Position numbers and translations under genes: made by a program. A stretch of 64,000 nucleotides of DNA from positions 1 to 64,000 of the forward strand of contig JAPPIK010000032.1 in NCBI GenBank assembly GCA_028820655.1, given 5' to 3'. Shown here in pieces: positions 45,362-54,562 of the stretch (its first letter is position 1; each line of letters starts with the position of its first letter). The notes under the pieces are model-generated. The model did no database searches and was not told the origin of the DNA. It saw nothing but the letters and a program-made list of their open reading frames with translations. This DNA comes from Candidatus Poribacteria bacterium (lineage in GTDB: Bacteria; Poribacteria; WGA-4E; JAJDTR01).

Positions 45362-45666
45362 ATTAGTGGTCTTCTCGCTAAGTGTTTAACGCATGTCGAA
45401 ATCAAGTTTTTTCTTGAAAACTTGATTTCTGGCTGGAAACAGAATACCGTGTTTTTTTTCCGAAGACTTGGTTTCTTCTCTGAATCCTAGTGCCCTCGAA
45501 ACGATCTAGCCGGCTCATCACCGGCAACTTGACACATGCAATCAAGGTAATCACAAAAATCTCATAAATCACAGTTCAGACAATGTGAACTACCGGCACC
45601 CAACACTTAATCATATTTACTTACCGAGAGAACCAATTAGTGGTCTATTCGCTAAGAATTTAATGC
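45362..45666 (+). repeat. 31-base direct repeat bracketing the hairpin
   Basis: Two copies of a 31-base sequence beginning ATTAGTGGTCT and continuing TCGCTAAG lie at 45362-45392 and 45636-45666. The first leads directly into the hairpin repeat; the second is followed by unrelated sequence and then a GATC element copy. Confidence 0.75.
45391..45435. repeat. Hairpin repeat, right copy
   Basis: Bases 45391-45430 are identical to 1-40. Stem 45398-45410 with 45417-45429, loop 45411-45416. A degenerate second hairpin (GAAAC...GGTTTC) follows up to about 45474, as at the left copy. Confidence 0.85.
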
Positions 45667-45707
45667 TTACGAGACTGGCCCAAGAAACTATTCTACCACA
45701 ATTGTAG

Positions 45708-45783
45708 GTGATCAAACGAGTGAATAGCGAGAGTGATCAACTGAACGAATAGTGAAGGCGATAGAGATCTTATAGAGATCCCT
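45708..45783 (+). repeat. Composite GATC element, two fused copies
   Basis: GTGATCAAACGAGTG starts one element; at 45735 a second begins within it (GATCAACTGAACGAA) and ends GATAGAGATCT then TATAGAGATCCC. It looks like an insertion or recombination between two copies. Same orientation as the others. Confidence 0.7.
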
Positions 45784-46207
45784 TCTAACCGCACCGGCAC
45801 CCAACACCAACCAGGTTATTTTGAAGATTAATCCAATTAGACAGTCAAACGGACATATAACGGAGTAGCGGTAGCACAAATTAGGCGCAACCGTTCAACG
45901 GGGGCAACCTCCAAATCATGAGCGTTAGCCCAAAATCGGGACTACCGTCTGTCTTAACCCAAGCCGAAACGCCCTGAACGCAAACTACGACTGCGTTCAT
46001 CGGCCTCCCTCTACCGGCTAAATTGTTCGGTTAAATCGTCATTTGGGCTAACGCAGGCTAATACAGGCGACTCTTGCCTAGAGGTAGATTGGGGATTTCA
46101 TTTTGCTGCAAGAAACTATGACATATTAAGTTTGAGTTGTAATTTGCTATTGCTGTCGTTTAGGAATGGTCGTTGAGTGTGTTTGCTCGACGCGTTTCAA
46201 GTGGAAA

Positions 46208-46247
46208 GGGATCAAGCGAATGGATAATGAGAGCGATAGAGATTCCC
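46208..46247 (+). repeat. GGGATC/GATCCC element, copy at 46.2 kb
   Basis: Runs from GGGATC (46208-46213) to GATTCCC (46241-46247) with the core TGGATAATGAGAGCGATAGA. One extra base near the right end. Confidence 0.75.
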
Positions 46248-46312
46248 ATGCCCAGACCATTGCTGAGTAAGTCCAATCTTTCAAGTTATGTCCACTTTTT
46301 CTCTATGGAACG

Positions 46313-46567
46313 TTAAGATTCTATCCGATGCAGAGTGTATGTATCTTTAAACGAATACTCTCGAAATCTTACGTTACGGGTTTGTTTCCGTTCAAAAATG
46401 TTTTCCATACCCTCGTAAAGGGGTGATTCCTCATAGAGATATACGATTTCTTTCTCCTGCCGTGCAAATAATGCCATCCAACCGCTCAGCAGTCGGCGTG
46501 ATTTGCCTTCATGCATGGCGGCTCCATCGTTGGTCAATTGTTTATCACTCTTAATAGTCATCAGCAA
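46313..46567 (-). CDS. Possible small hypothetical protein
   Basis: Open frame of 84 codons (ATG at 46559-46561 preferred, TTG at 46567 longer). FARQEKEIVYLYEESPLYEGMENIFERK has a plausible amino acid mix, but I recognise no family, and the ribosome site (GGCAGGT, far upstream) is weak. It sits alone between the repeat-rich zone and the CoA-transferase. It could equally be a gene remnant. Confidence 0.3.
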   Translation of the reverse strand: MLMTIKSDKQLTNDGAAMHEGKSRRLLSGWMALFARQEKEIVYLYEESPLYEGMENIFERKQTRNVRFREYSFKDTYTLHRIES

Positions 46568-46732
46568 ATACCTGCCAAGCCACGAAGCTTGCCTTGACTT
46601 CGCACGTATAAGGTGAATAGCACAAATGCCGGTGCGTGCTGTACGCCCTACTGCATTGCACCCCTTTTGAGCGAATTCCTCCTCGATAGAGGGCTTTATT
46701 TTTTTAAAACTGGGAAATGTAAGGCTTGGTTA

Positions 46733-49291
46733 TCATCCCGGCAGATACTTGTCGTGGAGTTGATCCTTAATGACGCCCTCCGATATCCATTCTTCAATTT
46801 GTTCGTCCGGATAGCCGATTTCCTTCAGAACCTCTCTCGTATCGCTCCCAAGCTTCGGTATAGGGTTTCCTATCCTGATAGATGCATTCTTCAAGCGGGC
46901 ATACAACGGCGCGGGGGTGTCCACCGGATTTCCGATGGGATGATCCATCATCCGGATGACGGAGATCGAGCGGCCATCGTCCCATTCGCTGGCCGACGAA
47001 TCCGAATTGACCTGATGTAGATAGGCGTCGCGAATGTCTTCAAGGCAGTCCACGCGGTGGCAACCCAAGTCGGCCTCTTGAAAAATCTCAATCCAGTAAT
47101 CCACGGTCTGTGTCTGAATCGCCTCTTCCAAGAATTGAGCCTGTTCCTCATTCGATGCGTCCGAAACCGGAAAGTCGGCCAATGCCGGAATTTGCTTCAG
47201 CTTGCTCTGATCCGATTTTCGCCCGGCGAGAAACAGCCATGCGTCGTTGGCTCGGTATATGCGATACAGGGCGTGTTCGCCCGTCGCTTCCTGTCCCTGC
47301 GGTTCGCCGCCGCTACGATGCGCCTTCGTGGCATACATTAGCGGTGCTTGCACCAATTGCGCGCCCTGCGCAAGTGAGGTCATTGCCAGGTCGCCTTTCC
47401 CGCTTCGCTTGCGTTTGAACAGCGCCAGCGCCGCACCGAAACTAGCTGAGTAACCTGTTAGATAATCGACACAAGACGCCCATCCGTGCAGCATTGGTCT
47501 TTGGTCCTTGCCGCCGAACCGATGCATAATGCCGGTGGCGGCTTGCAACACAGGATCGAACCCCTTCCGATTGCCCCACGGGCCGGGACGAGGTCCGTTG
47601 AATGCGGTGAGGTGGACACAAATAATGTCCGGATTGTGCAGCCTCAAGCTCGGGTAATCAATGCCTACCCGCTCGGGGACGCCTGGACTAAAGTTGTGAA
47701 CAACGATGTCTGCCGTTTTCACTAACCGGTGGAAAATCTTTAGACCGTCATCGCTCTTGATGTCTAGGATAATGCTGCGTTTTCCCTGGCTTACCTCCAT
47801 GGCACTCCAGCACATTGTTCCCGGTCCGAAATAGGGTGACGGCGGGTCGATTTTGATGACGTCAGCGCCGTATTCCGCGAGCGTCCGAGCGCTTGTCGGA
47901 CCCGCCAACACCGTCGACAGGTCCAAGACCTTCAATCCGTCCAAGATTTGCTTCTTCGGTGTCTTCGTCGGCTCAAGCCCTTCCACGTCGGATTGATGTG
48001 TGAGGTCAGCGGAGTTCTTATCGACTTGACCGGGGAACCGCCTCGCCGGCCTTGGCTGAAGGCATTCATCCGGAGTTTTTGAGAGTGACGTTTGAACGCC
48101 GAATTGTCGCATCATTCCGTGTTCGGGGTCATCAATCGTTACTGTAAGTGCCGCAGCCTCCGGTTCAGGTGCGTGCAGCCATTCCTGAGCGGTACGGTGG
48201 ACAGTGAACGGAATACCGGCGGTTCGCATTGCTTGCTCCCAGCAAGCTGCCGGTTTCGTCAAAAACGCAGTCGTCATTCGCTCTCTGATTATATAGTTCC
48301 ACTCTTGTGAAAGCCCTCCGGGGTTTTGCACATTATTGGTTAGTTCGAGATTCTCGTAACACGGCGCATCGACCATGCCGTCACGAATAAGCGATTCGTA
48401 TATCCCGAGCGCCTTAAACAACTGAATTGTAAGCCTGCCGTTACCCGCGGTATGGAGGTGCACCCAGTTGTCGTCATCGGTTGGGTAGGTCGTGAGAAAT
48501 GGCGTTCCCAAGTCCGAAGCCTCACGCCAATACGCTTGTCGTTTGTCTTCGCTCATTTTTTCCACGTGAGCGCGTTCATCGCGTAGTTGTGCGACAAAAG
48601 ACGCTTTCGAAGATCTGCCTCTGAATGTCGCCGGGGGTTTTTCCACATGGAGAATCATTCCGCTCATTGCCGACATTGCCGCGCCCGCGAGCGGAACCTC
48701 GATCACTTCTCCGCAGCCGTTCTCCTCCCTCGCATAAAGCGCTAATACAACCGCGAGTGCGCCATGAATCGCACCGTAAGCGGAGCCCATCGGAATCGGC
48801 GTGTAAACCGGTGGAGCGCCGACGAGTCTCCGCCTCGCAGGATGTAAATCCCAGTAGAGACCGCTCGCCGATCCAACGACACCTTCGAAGGCACGAATTG
48901 TGCATTTTTCACTGTCTGTCGATGCGAAACCCGGTAGGGACAGGTAGACCAACCGAGGGTTTGACTTTGTCAATTCATTGTGGCCGAGGCCGAGACGGGT
49001 CATCACACCGGGGCGAAAGTTCTCAATCAATACATCCGCGGATTGAATCAGGTTCTTCGCGGTTTTTAAGCCTTCCGGCGTTTTCAGGTCGAGTTGCAAT
49101 TTTTGTTTTCCGCGATTAAACGTCGCGTTGGCTGGCGTATCGAAGTCGGGCTCACCCGGTCGATCGATCTTGATGACCTCCGCGCCTTGGTCGGCGAGGA
49201 GCATGCCGACGAGGGGACCGGCAATGTAGTGACCGAAATCAACGACGCGTATTCCGGTGAGAGGGGGTTGAGTTTCTAACGCTGTGTCCAT
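46733..49291 (-). CDS. Tandem-fused class III (CaiB/BaiF) CoA-transferase
   Basis: About 852 residues holding two CaiB/BaiF domains. Domain 1 opens GIRVVDFGHYIAGPLVGMLLADQGAEVIKID and domain 2 opens GLKVLDLSTVLAGPTSARTLAEYGADVIKID, at about residue 445. In domain 2 the catalytic-Asp block reads NRKGFDPVLQAATG, as expected. In domain 1 the aligned block reads IRAFEGVVGSASG, with Glu for the nucleophilic Asp, so half one may be inactive or altered. A usual family member has about 400 residues and works as an interlocked dimer, so the fusion could form that dimer in one chain. ATG at 49289-49291 follows AGAGG; GTG at 49312 is the longer option. Acyl substrate unknown. Confidence 0.9.
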   Translation of the reverse strand: MDTALETQPPLTGIRVVDFGHYIAGPLVGMLLADQGAEVIKIDRPGEPDFDTPANATFNRGKQKLQLDLKTPEGLKTAKNLIQSADVLIENFRPGVMTRLGLGHNELTKSNPRLVYLSLPGFASTDSEKCTIRAFEGVVGSASGLYWDLHPARRRLVGAPPVYTPIPMGSAYGAIHGALAVVLALYAREENGCGEVIEVPLAGAAMSAMSGMILHVEKPPATFRGRSSKASFVAQLRDERAHVEKMSEDKRQAYWREASDLGTPFLTTYPTDDDNWVHLHTAGNGRLTIQLFKALGIYESLIRDGMVDAPCYENLELTNNVQNPGGLSQEWNYIIRERMTTAFLTKPAACWEQAMRTAGIPFTVHRTAQEWLHAPEPEAAALTVTIDDPEHGMMRQFGVQTSLSKTPDECLQPRPARRFPGQVDKNSADLTHQSDVEGLEPTKTPKKQILDGLKVLDLSTVLAGPTSARTLAEYGADVIKIDPPSPYFGPGTMCWSAMEVSQGKRSIILDIKSDDGLKIFHRLVKTADIVVHNFSPGVPERVGIDYPSLRLHNPDIICVHLTAFNGPRPGPWGNRKGFDPVLQAATGIMHRFGGKDQRPMLHGWASCVDYLTGYSASFGAALALFKRKRSGKGDLAMTSLAQGAQLVQAPLMYATKAHRSGGEPQGQEATGEHALYRIYRANDAWLFLAGRKSDQSKLKQIPALADFPVSDASNEEQAQFLEEAIQTQTVDYWIEIFQEADLGCHRVDCLEDIRDAYLHQVNSDSSASEWDDGRSISVIRMMDHPIGNPVDTPAPLYARLKNASIRIGNPIPKLGSDTREVLKEIGYPDEQIEEWISEGVIKDQLHDKYLPG

Positions 49292-49433
49292 TCTCAAAAT
49301 CCTCTTCTCCACGTTGATGAATGTCTATTGCAGGTTCTTGAGTGTATGTTAACCCGCCTGCATGAGCGGCTACGATGACTGGCTTGCGGTGCGCTCCATA
49401 CAAGCTTCGGAGTCTCGTTGAGTGTCACTACGA

Positions 49434-50645
49434 TTAACCCAATCTACCGGCTTGGGATATGACATTTGCCGTTTCTCGGGCAACGATAATCTCTTCGTTT
49501 GTAGGAACAACAAGAATCTTGGCGCGGCTTTCATCGGCAGAGATTTCGCCTTCGCCGGTATGGCGGACATTTTTTTCCGAATCGAGTCGGACACCGAACC
49601 ATTCCAGCCCTTCACAGATAGCCGACCGTGCGGTCGCGCTTCTTTCGCCAATGCCGCCGGCGAATGCAATGACATCAACGCCTCCGAGCGCGGCAATATA
49701 AGCGCCAATATATTTCTTGACGCCGTAGAAATAGGTATCCATTGCGAGCCGGGCATCATCATTGCCGGAGTTGGCTGCCGTTTCCAAGTCACGCAAATCG
49801 CCGCTTACCCCGGAAATCCCGAGTAACCCGGATTCTTGGATCAACTGACGGCGAGTTTCGCAGGTGCTTTGCCCCTCTTGATCCATCACGTAGAGGACGG
49901 CAAACGGATCGAGGTCCCCGCTGCGCGTCGATTGGAGCACGCCGTACTGTGTTGAAGAACCCAAGGTTGTGTCGATAGATTTTCCGCCCCGGATGGCGCA
50001 CAAGGACGAGCTTCCGCCAAGGTGACAAGAAATCAGCCGTAACCGAGGATTCTCTGCTCCCTCAAGTAGCTGGGGCACCCGTTCGGAGACGTAGCGGTGC
50101 GAGGCGCCATGGAATCCGTAGCGTCTAATCTGATGTTCTTTTACCCACGTGCGGGGCACACCAAACTCGTAAGCATAATCGGGAATTGTCTGATGGAACC
50201 AAGTTTCAAAGACCGCAACAAGTGGAGTGGTAGGGAGGAGTTGCTGAAAGCTGCGGATTGACGCGATATACGCGGGGTTGTGAGTCGGTGCAAGGGGGAT
50301 ATACGCTTCGAGCGCAGTAATCACATCCTCGGTGATTAATGCTGAACGCCATATATCCTTGGCAAGGATGGTTTTGAAACCCACTCCTGTCAGTTCTTTG
50401 AAATCTTTGATTGCCGGAGTCTCACCATTCGTGATCAGTTTAATCGCGTGTGCAATGGCGTCATTATGGTTGTCCGTACGAATCTCTCCCTTAATGTCGG
50501 GGTTTCCGGGAACGGAATGGTCAAATAACGATGGTGGATTACCGATTCGTTCCACCATCCCTTTTACAAGAGAGTGTGATGTCTTAACGTCGATAATCTG
50601 GTATTTGAATGAGGTGCTTCCAACGTTAGCGCAGAGAATTAACAT
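49434..50645 (-). CDS. ackA: Acetate/propionate kinase
   Basis: 403 residues of the acetate kinase (ASKHA) family, which makes acetyl-phosphate or acetate with ATP. LCANVGSTSFKYQI is the N-terminal phosphate loop with Asn and Ser. FETWFHQTIPDYAY matches the conserved DTAFHQTMP-type block with catalytic His, and ISCHLGGSSSLCAIRGGKSIDTTLG the adenosine site. VIAFAGGIGERSATAR closes it. ATG at 50643-50645. Near-complete motif set; variants such as ANVGS for xNxGSSS are within family range. Not linked to pta in this window. It stands 142 bases upstream of the CoA-transferase on the same strand, so both could handle acyl groups. Confidence 0.93.
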   Translation of the reverse strand: MLILCANVGSTSFKYQIIDVKTSHSLVKGMVERIGNPPSLFDHSVPGNPDIKGEIRTDNHNDAIAHAIKLITNGETPAIKDFKELTGVGFKTILAKDIWRSALITEDVITALEAYIPLAPTHNPAYIASIRSFQQLLPTTPLVAVFETWFHQTIPDYAYEFGVPRTWVKEHQIRRYGFHGASHRYVSERVPQLLEGAENPRLRLISCHLGGSSSLCAIRGGKSIDTTLGSSTQYGVLQSTRSGDLDPFAVLYVMDQEGQSTCETRRQLIQESGLLGISGVSGDLRDLETAANSGNDDARLAMDTYFYGVKKYIGAYIAALGGVDVIAFAGGIGERSATARSAICEGLEWFGVRLDSEKNVRHTGEGEISADESRAKILVVPTNEEIIVARETANVISQAGRLG

Positions 50646-50681
50646 GCTGTTTCTTTACTTGGAAGTTCGAAATATAACAAG

Positions 50682-50708
50682 AAAAAAGCGATGCGTCGTG
50701 GCATCGCT
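50682..50708 (-). terminator. Rho-independent terminator
   Basis: AGCGATGC (50687-50694) pairs with GCATCGCT (50701-50708), loop GTCGTG. On the minus strand a run of T follows. It lies between the proteasome operon end (pafA stop at 51403) and ackA, so it would stop read-through into ackA. Confidence 0.75.
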
Positions 50709-51402
50709 TGACTTGATGCATCTCTCTCAATGAAAACAGGTCATCGAATCTTCACGTGTCGGATTGTTGAAGTACAATAACCCTAGGTAGCACGCCATTA
50801 TCCCAGACGGCATAATTCATTCAGGATTTAACCCTCTTGTACCGCAAACTGTTAGTTTGCGATTACAATCCATCAGCGGGACACATTCATATTTCGCTCT
50901 TCAACAGGTTATGATAGGGTGTGACTTGAAAGCGTGCCATTGTCCCTATCGGAACAATTCTTTCACTTAACAACACTTCATCTTGAATATATGACAGGCT
51001 TTGAGAAGGTGTTCCTTCGTAGAAGGCTTTTCACGCCAGCGGAGTGCGATGTCAATAGAACACGGTTCCTCCCCGCGTCTGCACTCCAGCGGAGTGCAAT
51101 GTCGAGAGTTACTTGAGAACACCCCTTTATCCTGTGGGAATAATTCTCTCAACGAGTAGCACCCGTTTTTCGCTCGGGAGGAGATCAATCGCCTGGTCAC
51201 GGAGCGTGATAGAGATCCCCAATGTCCGTAAAAGGCAACGAACCAAATTCTTGCACTCTAGCGGAGTGCGATGTCAATAGAACGCTCAGTTTCAAATTCA
51301 CAAGTGCCGCGCCACGCATTTGACATTGATGGATCACCAATCCCCATGGGAAGGATTCCAAGTGTCTACAACATTACCATGCTTCGGACACTCTTTGAAT
51401 CT
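50709..51402. other. Intergenic region with palindromic repeats
   Basis: No gene recognised. Three copies of a unit containing GCACTC(C/T)AGCGGAGTGC then ATGTCAATAGAAC or a variant lie at about 51034-51061, 51081-51108 and 51253-51283; the palindrome is GCACTCC-AGC-GGAGTGC in the middle copy. A degenerate GATC element is at 51181-51220 (GATCAATCGCC...GATAGAGATCCCC). Confidence 0.6.
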
Positions 51403-52905
51403 CTACTCCGCTCTCACCCGCTGTACTCGTGCTATTCGAGGTTTTTGACGCTGGGATCTTTCCTGTTTTTCCCGTTGCGGATGGATTCTTGGCTGGCGAC
51501 TGAGGCGTTTCAGCAATCGCTCGACTTCCTCCTCGTAGGTTTGAAACGGGTCCTCCATTTCAAACGGCTCCTCGTGCGTAAAATAGATTTGATGCCAATC
51601 GACAATGCACGGCATGTTATTTTTAGATAGGTAGCGCATAACAGCGGCTCGCGCTTTCGCGCGTGTAGCTTCCGGAGCATTACGAATCGCGGCATCAATA
51701 TTCTCTGGTGTTACGAGTTTAATCATTTGCCCCTGGTTTTCCAGTTCACAAAATAGACTCCGTTCCGGATCGATGTGGTGGTATTCAAGGTCAAGGCTTT
51801 CAAGCCACGAGTCAGCCCAGCTCAGCCCTTCCTCCTCCATGAAAGTCTCAAGCAGCCATTTTTTTGCCGCCCAATCCACTCGATCGCGCACACTCTCCCA
51901 GTCTTCTTCGAGATCGTCTAGCACAGATTCCCAATTCGTCAAAACCCAATCCGTATCGGCGTCCTGTCCCTTCAAAAATTTTTGCGCAAGTTCAAGGTAT
52001 TTGCGTTGAAGATCGATCGCCGACATTGTGTCACCGGATTCAAGTTGCACGATCCATTGAAAGGTTTGATCTCGCGAGATGTCTTTCAATGCCCCCACCG
52101 GATCGGCTAGAGCAATATTTCCGGGTTGGTGCCCCCGTTCAATGAGGTCAAGTACTAACGATGTCGTCCCAACTTTCAGCGCGTTGGCGAATTCGGACAT
52201 ATTCGTGTCTCCGACGAGAAGATGGAGACGGCGATATTTCGTGTAGTCCGATAGCGGCTCATCCCGCGTGTTTATGATTGCCCTGCTAAACTGAATCCAT
52301 TCATAAATCTCGGTAACGATATGATCGGCACGTTGAGATATCTGATAGCCGTGAAAAGCGTCGCCACTGGGCTGTACGTCCTCGAAATCCAGGATTTCTT
52401 CATACCCTCCGACTCTGCCTGCCCCCGCATAAATCTGCCTCGTAACGAAAAATGGCATCAGTGCCGGAATAACTACCTTGTAGAAGGGAATGTCACGCCG
52501 AAGTTGATAGTTTTCGTGACAACCGAAAGTAGCGCCCGTGAAATGGTCGATGTTGTTCTTGAAAAACGAAACGGACTCATTTAAACCCAGCTCATCCGTG
52601 ATATGAGTGATCAAGCGCTCAATTGCTTTGTCGTAGGCGACCAGGGACAAAAGGTCAACGCACTCGGGGGTTGCATATTCGAGGTGCCCCATGTCTATGT
52701 AAAGCCGCCCGCCATTGAACAGGAATCCGCCATTACCCGGAGGTTCGCCATAGTCGCGGTAATGTATGTCGGAAATACCGAGTTGCAGTTCGTGGAAGAC
52801 GTGGTCCCTAACCACGGAGGCGACTCCTTCGGATGAGATGTTCAGTTGGTTCGCTTCTATCATACATCCGAATTCTGTTTCGATTCCAAAAATGCGCTTG
52901 CTCAA
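51403..52905 (-). CDS. pafA: PafA-type ligase for the ubiquitin-like modifier
   Basis: 500 residues of the PafA/Dop family (glutamine-synthetase-like fold). FGIETEFG opens the ATP site, and LFNGGRLYIDMGHLEYATPEC carries the catalytic Asp in the place of the mycobacterial one. ISQRADHI, INTRDEP and RRLHLLVGDTNMSEF are later blocks. It lacks the Dop loop and ends DPFQTYEEEVERLLKRL, like PafA's DPF...VKRL, so it is PafA rather than Dop. It should join the C-terminal Glu of the modifier to target Lys. Last gene of the operon, 42 bases after prcA. Confidence 0.95.
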   Translation of the reverse strand: MSKRIFGIETEFGCMIEANQLNISSEGVASVVRDHVFHELQLGISDIHYRDYGEPPGNGGFLFNGGRLYIDMGHLEYATPECVDLLSLVAYDKAIERLITHITDELGLNESVSFFKNNIDHFTGATFGCHENYQLRRDIPFYKVVIPALMPFFVTRQIYAGAGRVGGYEEILDFEDVQPSGDAFHGYQISQRADHIVTEIYEWIQFSRAIINTRDEPLSDYTKYRRLHLLVGDTNMSEFANALKVGTTSLVLDLIERGHQPGNIALADPVGALKDISRDQTFQWIVQLESGDTMSAIDLQRKYLELAQKFLKGQDADTDWVLTNWESVLDDLEEDWESVRDRVDWAAKKWLLETFMEEEGLSWADSWLESLDLEYHHIDPERSLFCELENQGQMIKLVTPENIDAAIRNAPEATRAKARAAVMRYLSKNNMPCIVDWHQIYFTHEEPFEMEDPFQTYEEEVERLLKRLSRQPRIHPQREKQERSQRQKPRIARVQRVRAE

Positions 52906-52947
52906 GATCTTCCTCGAGTATCTCGGTTTTTGCCGTGAAGGGATTGA

Positions 52948-53733
52948 TTACAGCCAACCGGCGGTCAGGTTTTCAATCTCCTCCGGCTGAAGTAAACGGA
53001 ATTTGCTGTTACCTCGTCGGGTAGTGTCCAAGACCGCTGCCTCAATCTGTCCTTCATTCAGTTCCGTCTTTAACACTTCGTGAATCTGCGCTGGATCTGC
53101 GGGTGATTCGTCAGTTTCGGGTCTATCCGTTTCATCATTCTCTTGTAGGCTTAGGTCTCTTCCTACCGCCCACGTTTCCAAAGCCAAGCGTACGGTAGAA
53201 TTGAGCGATCCATCGTTGGAATCGGAAGCAGCCAAAGATTGGTTCATCGCATTCTCAATGGCGTCGGTGCCGCCAATAAGTTGTGCATGGCGGTTGGTCA
53301 CGACGGTCCCATCGTAGCTTATGGAAATGAACTGATTCTCTCTACCGAGCGTCCCCAATTCAGCCAATAGCATCTTAATGATGGGTGCGCCTCCGAAAAT
53401 AGCCTCGAACGCCTGCTTTATTGCGGGACCAAGGACAAAGTTGGCTAGCCGATGCAGCGTTACATCATCCACGGAGTTTTGGAATCCCTGAACAGAAGCA
53501 GTGTCCGTCGCCAACATTCGTAACTGCTCAATATATGCAGGATGTCCGATTGCGGACAATGCAGTTCGGTTGTGTACTTCGAAAATCTTTCGTTGACCAC
53601 CTCCAACCGTCAGGAGCAACATTCCTTCGTTATAGTTCAAACCAACGACAGGACTACCTGGTCGAAGTTGATCTTCAACATAGTCTCTACGATCATTAAT
53701 CGCCTCAATCCAGCGATATGGTTCATCAAGCAT
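52948..53733 (-). CDS. prcA: 20S proteasome alpha subunit
   Basis: 261 residues. YVEDQLRPGSPVVGLNYNEGMLLLTVGG is a proteasome-type opening, although the strand pattern is diverged from actinobacterial PrcA. FEVHNRTALSAIGHPAYIEQLRML follows, as in alpha subunits. No N-terminal Thr is available, as expected for the non-catalytic ring. The C-terminal quarter (about residues 200-230, acidic DETDRPETDESPADP) precedes a conserved end. ATG at 53731-53733 overlaps the end of prcB by 8 bases, which indicates translational coupling. Alpha rings gate the entry to the beta chamber. Confidence 0.9.
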   Translation of the reverse strand: MLDEPYRWIEAINDRRDYVEDQLRPGSPVVGLNYNEGMLLLTVGGGQRKIFEVHNRTALSAIGHPAYIEQLRMLATDTASVQGFQNSVDDVTLHRLANFVLGPAIKQAFEAIFGGAPIIKMLLAELGTLGRENQFISISYDGTVVTNRHAQLIGGTDAIENAMNQSLAASDSNDGSLNSTVRLALETWAVGRDLSLQENDETDRPETDESPADPAQIHEVLKTELNEGQIEAAVLDTTRRGNSKFRLLQPEEIENLTAGWL

Positions 53734-54559
53734 AGTCTACGTCAACAGATTCGGTATAGATTTCGTCTAGTTGTTGCTCGGGCAAATCGCGAATACCCTC
53801 CCGAGTGATTGTCTTGGCTGTGGGGAAAATGCGGGATTTCGGGTTATAGCCGCTAGTTGCGACATCGTATTCGGATGCTGTGTCAAGAAGCCTCAACACG
53901 GTGCGAGTCGCCTTCTGCAAGTCCATTTCGGCGAGTGGCCCGCCCTCCCAGCGGTCCAAATATCGTAAGATCCCCCGAATCCAGACCGAACCGGAACCGG
54001 ACACCGCAAAAGCAGCGTTTTCAAAGTGCGCTCCGAGCGCATCATAAAAGTAAATCTTTCCGCCATTCTCATCTTCTTGATGATTCATATCGTATAGAGC
54101 GAGAATAGGGATGACTCCCCCGATACCCTGTAATGCCATTGGCAAGTTTTCCCGAATAAGACGTGAAAGCATCCTTAACTTTCCCTCCACGCTTAACTCT
54201 TGGAGTTGACTTCGACGGAAATATTGAAACGAATGTTCAAGGACTCTCGCCACTTCGTAGGCAATAGCAGGCGATCCGGAGATAGCCAGCACGGAGTAAT
54301 CATCAATCGACAGCACTTTCTCGGCCCGGTCGTACATGACGGACGTTCCAGCCGTTGCTCTTCGATCTCCGGCAATCAGAATCCCATCTTGATAGCGCAC
54401 CGCAATAACGGTTGTTCCCTCCGCTACCTCCAAGCTATGGGTGCCCGAATCTCCGGCAGCTCCAAACGGCAAACTTCCTGAATTCAAATCGTCGGTCCCG
54501 AGTTGGATATGGCAGTTCTGGGATTTCAAGAGAGTGAGGAAGTCCCCTTTGTGGCTCAT
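53726..54559 (-). CDS. prcB: 20S proteasome beta subunit with propeptide
   Basis: 277 residues. A 48-residue propeptide ends EVAEG, and cleavage leaves TTVIAVRYQDGILIAGDRRAT, so Thr49 is the N-terminal nucleophile. AGD supplies the active-site Asp and YDRAEKVLS the Lys (mycobacterial Lys33 position). SGSPAIAYEVARVLEH and LQGIGGVIPILALYD match PrcB. The frame allows TTG at 54562, but ATG at 54557-54559 follows at once. It starts directly after the stop of the modifier gene, so the two are coupled. It forms the proteolytic inner rings. Confidence 0.96.
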   Translation of the reverse strand: MSHKGDFLTLLKSQNCHIQLGTDDLNSGSLPFGAAGDSGTHSLEVAEGTTVIAVRYQDGILIAGDRRATAGTSVMYDRAEKVLSIDDYSVLAISGSPAIAYEVARVLEHSFQYFRRSQLQELSVEGKLRMLSRLIRENLPMALQGIGGVIPILALYDMNHQEDENGGKIYFYDALGAHFENAAFAVSGSGSVWIRGILRYLDRWEGGPLAEMDLQKATRTVLRLLDTASEYDVATSGYNPKSRIFPTAKTITREGIRDLPEQQLDEIYTESVDVDYA

Positions 54560-54562
54560 CAA

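Larger units (their letters stand above)
44802..46312. other. Gene-poor, repeat-rich region
   Basis: I see no coding region that can be supported. It holds three sets of the GGGATC/GATCCC element (44918, 45708, 46208), a near-consensus promoter (45325-45353), the long hairpin repeat (45391-45430) and a 31-base direct repeat (45362-45392 and 45636-45666). Around 45900-46060 there is further low-coding sequence. Together with 44229-44570 it is the least gene-dense zone of the window. Confidence 0.6.
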
